From positions 1 through 11,097 of the forward strand of contig JACQXT010000026.1 in assembly GCA_016208665.1 (NCBI GenBank): 11,097 nucleotides of DNA, written 5' to 3'. The DNA comes from Chitinivibrionia bacterium. Its GTDB lineage: Bacteria; Krumholzibacteriota; Krumholzibacteriia; WVZY01. Position numbers and translations under genes: made by a program. Positions 6,117 through 11,097 of this stretch are shown piece after piece (position 1 is the first letter of the stretch; the number at the start of each line of letters is the position of its first letter). The notes beneath the pieces were generated by a model. The model saw only the letters and a list, made by a program, of their open reading frames with translations, was not told the origin of the DNA and did no database searches.

Positions 6117-8320
6117 GCAAAGCTTCCCTCGTCATCGTCGAATCGCCTGCCAAGGCCAGCACTATCAAGAAATTCCTCGGCAAGAATTACGAGGTCATCG
6201 CATCGGTGGGCCACGTGATGGACCTCCCGAAAAACGAGCTCGGCGTCGATATCTCGAACGGGTTCGCGCCGAAATACATCGTCTCCAAAGGCAAGCAGAA
6301 AATCCTCCTGAAGATAAAGAAAGCTGCGAAAGAGTCGTCCGAAGTCCTGCTCGCCCTTGATATGGATAGGGAAGGAGAAGCGATTGCCTGGCATTTGCAG
6401 CAATTCCTGGCTCCTGTTCAGAGCAATATCAAGAGAATCATTTTCAACGAGATCACGAAGAATGCGATTCTCGAGGCCGTCGCCTCCCCGCACGAGGTCG
6501 ACATGAACAAGGTCCTCGCGCAGCAGGCCCGGCGAATCCTCGACCGGCTCGTCGGATACCAGATCAGCCCCATTCTCTGGCAGATCTTCTATTACGGCTT
6601 GAGCGCAGGAAGGGTGCAGACGGTCGGCCTGAGGCTGGTCCTCGAGCGCGAAGACGAGATTCTGGCCTTTGCGCCCGAAGAATACTGGAGCATCGAGGCT
6701 TCGCTCGGCGCCCCGCCCGGCGAACCGTTCCGGGCTAAGCTCACGCACCACCAAGGCGCCAAGGTAATGCTCGGCCGCAAGGAGGACGTGGATCTTATTT
6801 TGAAGTCGCTCGAGGGCGCTCGGTTCCGCGTCGATGCAATCGACAAAAAGAAGAAAAAGCGAAACCCCCAGCCTCCCTATATCACCAGCACGCTTCAGAG
6901 AGACGCCGCCCGGCGTCTGAAGTTCTCCGCGAAAAAGATCATGGTGATTGCGCAGCAGCTGTATGAAGGCATCAATCTGGGCAAAAAGGAACGAGTCGGG
7001 CTGATAACCTACATGCGCACAGATTCGGTCAGAATTTCAGATCAGGCCGGCCGGAGCGCGCGCGGTTTTATTCAGGAGGCCTTCGGAAAGGAGTACGTGC
7101 CCGCGAAACCGAGGGTGTTTCATCAGAACAAGCGGGCGCAGGACGCCCACGAGGCGATCCGCCCGAGCGACGTTGCGCGGGGCCCCGAGGCCGTACAACC
7201 CTACCTCACGAAGGATCAGTTCGCCCTCTACGAGCTCATCTGGCGGCGCTTCATCGCCTCGCAAATGGAGAGCTGCCATTACGACACGACCGAAGCGAGC
7301 ATCTCAGCCGGCGACTGCATCTTCAAGGCCAACGGGAGGGTGATGACCTTCCCGGGATTTCTCAAGGTGTACGATGAAGATCTCGACAACGACGAGGGCG
7401 AGCTCCCTCCGCTGTCGATCGGAGACATCCTTTCGCTGCAGTCGCTCGAAGGACTGCAGCATTTTACCGAACCGCCGCCTCGCTATTCGGAATCGAGCCT
7501 CATTAAGGAGCTCGAGGACCGCGGCATCGGCAGGCCGAGCACGTATGCGAACATCGTATCGATCATTCAAGAGCGCGAATACGTGGAGAAAGAAAACGGC
7601 CGCTTTATTCCCACGACGCTGGGGAGGCAGGTCTGGGTCACTCTCAAGGGATTCTTCCCGAAGGTGTTCGACACTTCCTTCACGGCGATGATGGAGGAAG
7701 AGCTCGACAGAGTCGAGGGAGGCGGATACGAGTGGCAGAAAGTCGTGATGGATTTTTACGAGCCGTTTGAGAAATCCCTCAGCAAGATTGAAGAGAAGAA
7801 GGAGCGCATAAAGAGTTCTCTCCAGGAAGAAACGGACATAGCGTGCGAGAAGTGCGGCAGGAAACTCATCAAGAAATGGGGCAAGAACGGCCAATTTCTC
7901 GCCTGTCCGGCCTATCCCGAGTGCAAGTTTTCCCGTCCGCTCGAAGAGGAAGCTCCCGATCATTATCTTGAAACGCCGTGTCCGGTGTGCGGCTCGCGGC
8001 TCCTTCTCAAGAGAGGCCGATTCGGAAGATTCGCCGCGTGCGAGCGATATCCGGAATGCAAGCACACGCAGTCTTATCAGATCGGCGTCGATTGCCCGGC
8101 CAAGGGATGCAGCGGGAAAGTGGTCGAAAAAGTAACCCGCCGCGGCAAGATATTCTACGGATGCAGCCGGTATCCGAAATGCGATTTCGCGAGCTGGGAC
8201 AAGCCGGTTCCGCAACCATGCCCGCATTGCAAGAATCCCTATCTCGTAGAAAAGACATCCAAGAAGCGCGGGACATACTTCATATGCCCCTCATGCAAGG
8301 AAGAGATTTCTCCCGAATAG
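6113..8320 (+). CDS. topA: DNA topoisomerase I (type IA)
   Basis: This enzyme relaxes negative supercoils by transient cleavage of one strand through a 5'-phosphotyrosine. The 735 residues include a TOPRIM domain with 'VIVESPAKA' (E10) and the acidic triad D83, D85 and E87 in 'DMDREGE'. The active-site Tyr is Y300 in 'LITYMRTDS'. The toroidal core with 'GRPSTYA' follows. The C terminus (577-732) carries four C4 zinc motifs, opening at C578/C581, C623/C626, C661/C666 and C703/C706, usual for DNA binding in this family. All key residues are present. ATG 6113 gives the standard N terminus and overlaps the stop of the Smg-like ORF. No Shine-Dalgarno is seen, which fits translational coupling. The frame stays open upstream to 6023, but that segment is not TopA-like. 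trmFO starts 13 bases after the stop, so the two are probably co-transcribed. Confidence 0.98.
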   Translation: MSKASLVIVESPAKASTIKKFLGKNYEVIASVGHVMDLPKNELGVDISNGFAPKYIVSKGKQKILLKIKKAAKESSEVLLALDMDREGEAIAWHLQQFLAPVQSNIKRIIFNEITKNAILEAVASPHEVDMNKVLAQQARRILDRLVGYQISPILWQIFYYGLSAGRVQTVGLRLVLEREDEILAFAPEEYWSIEASLGAPPGEPFRAKLTHHQGAKVMLGRKEDVDLILKSLEGARFRVDAIDKKKKKRNPQPPYITSTLQRDAARRLKFSAKKIMVIAQQLYEGINLGKKERVGLITYMRTDSVRISDQAGRSARGFIQEAFGKEYVPAKPRVFHQNKRAQDAHEAIRPSDVARGPEAVQPYLTKDQFALYELIWRRFIASQMESCHYDTTEASISAGDCIFKANGRVMTFPGFLKVYDEDLDNDEGELPPLSIGDILSLQSLEGLQHFTEPPPRYSESSLIKELEDRGIGRPSTYANIVSIIQEREYVEKENGRFIPTTLGRQVWVTLKGFFPKVFDTSFTAMMEEELDRVEGGGYEWQKVVMDFYEPFEKSLSKIEEKKERIKSSLQEETDIACEKCGRKLIKKWGKNGQFLACPAYPECKFSRPLEEEAPDHYLETPCPVCGSRLLLKRGRFGRFAACERYPECKHTQSYQIGVDCPAKGCSGKVVEKVTRRGKIFYGCSRYPKCDFASWDKPVPQPCPHCKNPYLVEKTSKKRGTYFICPSCKEEISPE

Positions 8321-8333
8321 AACATCTTGACTC

Positions 8334-9662
8334 ATGAGTACCGTAACGATTGTCGGCGGGGGTCTCGCAGGGTCCGAAGCGTCCTGGCAGCTGGCTGGCC
8401 GTGGAATCGGCGTCACGCTGATTGAAATGCGTCCCGCCGCCGCTACCGGAGCGCACAGAAGCGGGAACCTGGCCGAAATCGTCTGCTCAAACTCCCTCAA
8501 GTCAATCCGTCTCGACACCGCTGCCGGTCTCCTGAAGGCCGAACTTGCCATTCTAGGGTCGAAGCTGCTTTCCGTCGCCGCCGAAAACAGCGTCCCAGCA
8601 GGCCATGCACTCGCGGTAGACAGAGAGCTCTTTTCATCCGCCGTGACGGCGCTCGTCGAAGGCCATCGGCTGATCGAGGTCCGCAGAACCCGACAGGACA
8701 CGCTCGATCTCGCTCTCCCCGCCATCATAGCGACAGGCCCGCTGACCGATCCTGCGTTGATGGAGGAGCTTGGAAGACATTTTTCGTCGAAATCCCTTTA
8801 TTTCTACGATGCGATAGCGCCTTCCATCGATGCGCGCACGATCGATGAATCCCGCTGCTTCCGGGGAAGCAGATACGGCAAGGGGGAACCGGATTACCTG
8901 AATGTGCCGCTGGACGAGGACGAGTATTCCGTCCTTCTTGATCGAATCAGAGGCGCCGATATTCTGCCGCTCCACCAATTCGAGGAGGAACGCTATTTCG
9001 AGGCATGCCTGCCGATCGAAGTAATGGCGGCACGGGGAGACGACACGCTCCGTTTCGGTCCGCTGCGGCCGAAGGGCCTGGCCGATCCCCGCACGGGAGC
9101 GGAACCGTATGCAGTCCTGCAACTCCGCCAGGAAAAGCGGGACGGATCGCTCTATGGTCTTGTCGGCTTCCAGACGCGCATGCGGCATGCCTCACAGGTC
9201 GACATGGTGAGATGTCTGCCCGGATTGGAAAGGGCGGAAATTCTGCGTTTCGGCGCAATTCACAGGAACTCCTTTATCGATACTCCGCGAGCCTGCGTTC
9301 GATGGCAGATGGACAGGAAGCAGCCGGGACTCTTTTACGCCGGCCAGCTGTGCGGCGTCGAGGGGTATGTGGAATGCATAGCGAGCGGCCTCGTCGCAGC
9401 GCTCTCCGTCTTCGCGCGGCTTTGCGGCAGGGAACTGCCTTCCATGCCCGGAGAAACACTCGTCGGAGCGCTCATGAACTACATTCATACCGAGCGGCCG
9501 GATTTTCAACCCATGAACGCCAATATGGGCATTCTGCCCCCCGCCCGCACCCGCGTGCGCGACCGCGGCAAACGGAACCTGATGCTGGCGGATAGGGCCC
9601 TTGAGGCGATGAGAGCATACCGGAACATGCATGAGTGGCTCTTCACCCCGGCGGCGCCTTGA
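8334..9662 (+). CDS. trmFO: Methylenetetrahydrofolate--tRNA-(uracil-5-)-methyltransferase TrmFO
   Basis: TrmFO makes m5U54 in the tRNA T loop using 5,10-methylenetetrahydrofolate and FAD, in the cytoplasm. The 442 residues match the usual family length. A dinucleotide-binding motif 'GGGLAGSEAS' opens the protein (8-17). 'EIVCSNSLKS' carries C51 and 'FEACLPIE' carries C225; these correspond to the functionally important Cys53 and Cys226 of the Bacillus enzyme. 'YFYDAIAPSID', 'SRYGKGEPDYLN', 'QTRM', 'GQLCGVEGYVE' and 'NANMGILPP' are typical family blocks. The common 'YLNCP' reads 'YLNVP' here, a minor change. The start at ATG 8334 gives the standard N terminus ('MSTVTIVGGG'); no Shine-Dalgarno is obvious, and the gene probably depends on read-through from topA. 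The topA-trmFO pairing is a conserved arrangement. Confidence 0.97.
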   Translation: MSTVTIVGGGLAGSEASWQLAGRGIGVTLIEMRPAAATGAHRSGNLAEIVCSNSLKSIRLDTAAGLLKAELAILGSKLLSVAAENSVPAGHALAVDRELFSSAVTALVEGHRLIEVRRTRQDTLDLALPAIIATGPLTDPALMEELGRHFSSKSLYFYDAIAPSIDARTIDESRCFRGSRYGKGEPDYLNVPLDEDEYSVLLDRIRGADILPLHQFEEERYFEACLPIEVMAARGDDTLRFGPLRPKGLADPRTGAEPYAVLQLRQEKRDGSLYGLVGFQTRMRHASQVDMVRCLPGLERAEILRFGAIHRNSFIDTPRACVRWQMDRKQPGLFYAGQLCGVEGYVECIASGLVAALSVFARLCGRELPSMPGETLVGALMNYIHTERPDFQPMNANMGILPPARTRVRDRGKRNLMLADRALEAMRAYRNMHEWLFTPAAP

Positions 9663-9679
9663 ACCGGGCTTCCACCGCT

Positions 9680-9704
9680 CCCGGATCCGGGCAATTTTTC
9701 TCTT
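9680..9704 (+). terminator. Possible intrinsic terminator after trmFO
   Basis: The perfect palindrome CCCGGATCCGGG (9680-9691) can fold as a 4-bp GC stem with a GATC loop and is followed by CAATTTTTCTCTT, a T-rich stretch on the + strand. It begins 17 bases after the trmFO stop. The short stem makes this a moderate candidate. A competing pairing with CCGGG at 9664-9668 is possible. Confidence 0.4.
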
Positions 9705-9731
9705 AATGAAGCCTTCGCAGTAAGGTATATT
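9703..9731 (+). promoter_or_regulatory. Possible promoter for xerC-hslV
   Basis: TATATT (9726-9731) is a 5/6 match to the -10 consensus. A weak -35-like TTAATG (9703-9708, 3/6) lies 17 bases upstream. It would drive xerC after the candidate trmFO terminator, leaving a leader of about 60 nt. The -35 is poor, so this is tentative. Confidence 0.3.
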
Positions 9732-9757
9732 ACGCTCAGAGCCTGTTTTCATCGGGG

Positions 9758-9770
9758 CGGCTCGCAGCCG
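9758..9770 (+). other. Hairpin in the leader of xerC
   Basis: CGGCT (9758-9762) and AGCCG (9766-9770) form a perfect 5-bp stem with a CGC loop, 28 bases before the GTG start of xerC. No T tract follows. It may affect translation of the leader or have no role. Confidence 0.25.
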
Positions 9771-9798
9771 GGCACCCTTTCATCCGTCTGGTGCATAG

Positions 9799-10719
9799 GT
9801 GACATTCGACGCAGCTATAGGGAAATTCGAGGCGTATCTCGGCGAGAAAAATTTCTCGCCGAGAACAGTCGATGGGTACATCACCGACGTGATGCAATTT
9901 ATTTCGTTCCTGGAACATTCCCGCGGCGCTGTTCCTTCGCCGGACAGCGTCACGCACCATGACATGCGCGCGTTTCTGGCCGCCTGCGTGGAGAGGGGAT
10001 TGAACGGAGCATCGCTCCGCAGGAAGATATCAGCCCTTCGCGCCTTTTTCAGGTACGCGTATAAGCGCCGCTACGTGTCCCAGAATCCGACTGCTCTCGT
10101 CGCCAGCCCAAAGAAGAGGCGCACGATTCCGGCCGTCGTCGACGAAGACGGTGTTCGGACGATGATGGATCTGCCCGATTGCACGACGCTTGCGGGCAGC
10201 CGCGACCGAGCGATCCTCGAATTGCTCTACGGTACGGGGATCCGGCTCAGCGAGCTGGTTCGCCTCAACGTGATCGATCTCCTTCCCGGGAGCGACGTGA
10301 TACGGGTCCGGGGAAAGGGGGATAAAGAGCGGCTGATTCCGTGGGGAAGAAAATCGAAGGAATCCTTTTTTTCCTACCTTTCGATACGTTTCTCGCTGCC
10401 CGATACGCCCGATGGAAGATCCCTGAGAGGCCTGGAGCAGCACCCGGCGTTTTCCGCGCGAGGGCAGGCGCGCATCAGCCGCAGGACCGTTCAGAGAATC
10501 GTGACACGCTATCTCAACAAGGTCTCTCACCGCATGGGGTTGAGTCCGTACAGCCTTCGGCATGCGTTCGCCACCCACCTGTTGAACAACGGGGCCGATT
10601 TGCGCGCCGTGCAGGAGATGCTGGGCCACGAAAGCCTGTCGACTACCCAGGTGTATACGCATGTCAGCGCAAAGAGGCTGAAGGCCGCCTATGAGAAGTC
10701 TCATCCGCGTGCGGAGTAG
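9799..10719 (+). CDS. xerC: Tyrosine recombinase XerC-like
   Basis: XerC acts with XerD at dif sites to resolve chromosome dimers. The 306 residues have the N-terminal SAM-like DNA-binding domain ('FEAYLGEKNFSPRTV', then 'RRKISALRAFFRYA') and a C-terminal catalytic domain. Catalytic residues by family alignment are R149 ('GTGIRLSE'), K173 ('RGKGDKER'), R254 ('SLRHAFATHLL'), H277 ('LGHESLSTTQ') and nucleophile Y286 ('VYTHV'). The His normally three residues before the second Arg is Tyr (Y251, codon TAC). The C terminus 'AYEKSHPRAE' is typical of XerC/XerD. A TAG lies immediately before the GTG at 9799 in the same frame, so GTG 9799 is the earliest possible start and gives a full N-terminal domain; no Shine-Dalgarno is visible. 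The order trmFO-xerC-hslV matches gid-codV-clpQ of Bacillus and favours XerC over XerD or a phage integrase. Confidence 0.92.
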   Translation: MTFDAAIGKFEAYLGEKNFSPRTVDGYITDVMQFISFLEHSRGAVPSPDSVTHHDMRAFLAACVERGLNGASLRRKISALRAFFRYAYKRRYVSQNPTALVASPKKRRTIPAVVDEDGVRTMMDLPDCTTLAGSRDRAILELLYGTGIRLSELVRLNVIDLLPGSDVIRVRGKGDKERLIPWGRKSKESFFSYLSIRFSLPDTPDGRSLRGLEQHPAFSARGQARISRRTVQRIVTRYLNKVSHRMGLSPYSLRHAFATHLLNNGADLRAVQEMLGHESLSTTQVYTHVSAKRLKAAYEKSHPRAE

Positions 10720-10726
10720 CTTACCC

Positions 10727-10733
10727 AAGGAGG
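10727..10733 (+). promoter_or_regulatory. Strong Shine-Dalgarno that fixes the TTG start of hslV
   Basis: AAGGAGG at 10727-10733 is a near-perfect anti-16S match, 4 bases before TTG 10738, in the 18-base gap after the xerC stop. No ATG or GTG in the right frame lies nearby, so this site decides the start. The spacing is shorter than the usual 5-9 bases. Confidence 0.75.
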
Positions 10734-10737
10734 AGTC

Positions 10738-11097
10738 TTGAAGATAAGGAGCACGACCATACTCGGCGTCAGGATCGGCAACCGCGCCGCAATCGGCGGC
10801 GACGGGCAGGTAACCATGGGGCAGACCATCCTGAAACAAAATGCGAACAAGATACGCGTCCTTGCAGGCGGCAAGGTCCTCGCCGGTTTCGCCGGCAGCA
10901 CGGCGGACGCGCTCACGCTGTTCGAGAAATTCGAAGAGAAATTGGAAACCTACTCGGGAAACCTTCAACGGTCCGCCGTCGAGCTCGCGAAGGATTGGCG
11001 GAGCGATCGCATCCTCCGGCGCCTCGAGGCCCAGCTCGCCGTCATGGACGCCGGTTCGTCCCTCATCATATCGGGGACCGGCGATGTCGTGGAGCCG
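10738..11097 (+). CDS. hslV: ATP-dependent protease subunit HslV (3' partial)
   Basis: HslV is the proteasome-like peptidase of the HslUV (ClpYQ) complex; its double hexamer rings dock on the HslU ATPase. The first 120 codons are in the window and the frame is open to the edge. Family blocks are 'TTILGVR', '[12 protein letters not shown]', '[13 protein letters not shown]', '[12 protein letters not shown]' and '[13 protein letters not shown]'. The catalytic N-terminal Thr would be T6, after a 5-residue propeptide (initiator Met, then KIRS) removed on maturation. The start is TTG with the strong Shine-Dalgarno described separately. The gene follows xerC by 18 bases and is probably translated from the same transcript. 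hslU is expected just downstream, outside the window. Confidence 0.95.
   Translation, partial: MKIRSTTILGVRIGNRAAIGGDGQVTMGQTILKQNANKIRVLAGGKVLAGFAGSTADALTLFEKFEEKLETYSGNLQRSAVELAKDWRSDRILRRLEAQLAVMDAGSSLIISGTGDVVEP

Overview
This window comes from a bacterial chromosome that is moderately GC-rich (judged by eye, not counted). All eight genes I can support, plus one partial gene at the left edge, lie on the + strand. Most are housekeeping genes. There is no sign of a mobile element, CRISPR array, tRNA or rRNA. The SecA is of the long type with the 'WDMVPYDVQ...GG' and '[10 protein letters not shown]' signatures that I associate with Bacteroidetes/Chlorobi-like and related candidate lineages. 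The right half keeps the order topA-trmFO-xerC-hslV, known from Bacillus (topA-gid-codV-clpQ-clpY) and several other phyla. I would place the organism as an uncultivated, probably diderm bacterium, with low confidence on the phylum.

Left region (1-2598). The last 61 codons of a TPR-type protein are followed by a possible sigma70 promoter. Next is a 642-residue membrane-anchored protein with an unrecognised N-terminal domain, one transmembrane helix, and a C-terminal eight-bladed PQQ/BamB-like beta-propeller built from eight units of exactly 40 residues. A small cold-shock protein gene with a strong Shine-Dalgarno follows.

Middle (2599-5834). secA is preceded by a good extended -10 promoter candidate. 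It appears full length (988 aa, ending in a zinc-binding SEC-C tail), but about 21 residues are missing in frame from helicase motif V in the second nucleotide-binding domain. It also carries an extra Cys-containing insertion next to that site. A 150-base gap with an AT-rich patch and a weak terminator-like hairpin follows.

Right region (5835-11097). A short, apparently C-terminally truncated DUF494/Smg-like gene overlaps the start of topA by ATGA. topA (735 aa, four C4 zinc motifs) and trmFO (tRNA m5U54 methyltransferase) are separated by 13 bases. After a 136-base gap with a possible terminator and promoter comes xerC (GTG start, catalytic His replaced by Tyr). The window ends inside hslV (TTG start, strong Shine-Dalgarno). 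The block joins DNA topology, tRNA modification, chromosome dimer resolution and HslUV proteolysis; hslU probably follows outside the window.

The most interesting points are the in-frame motif V gap in SecA, the indel-free 8 x 40-residue propeller on an unrecognised membrane-anchored N-terminal domain, the decaying Smg-like ORF, and the His-to-Tyr change in XerC. I found no convincing previously undescribed multi-gene system.
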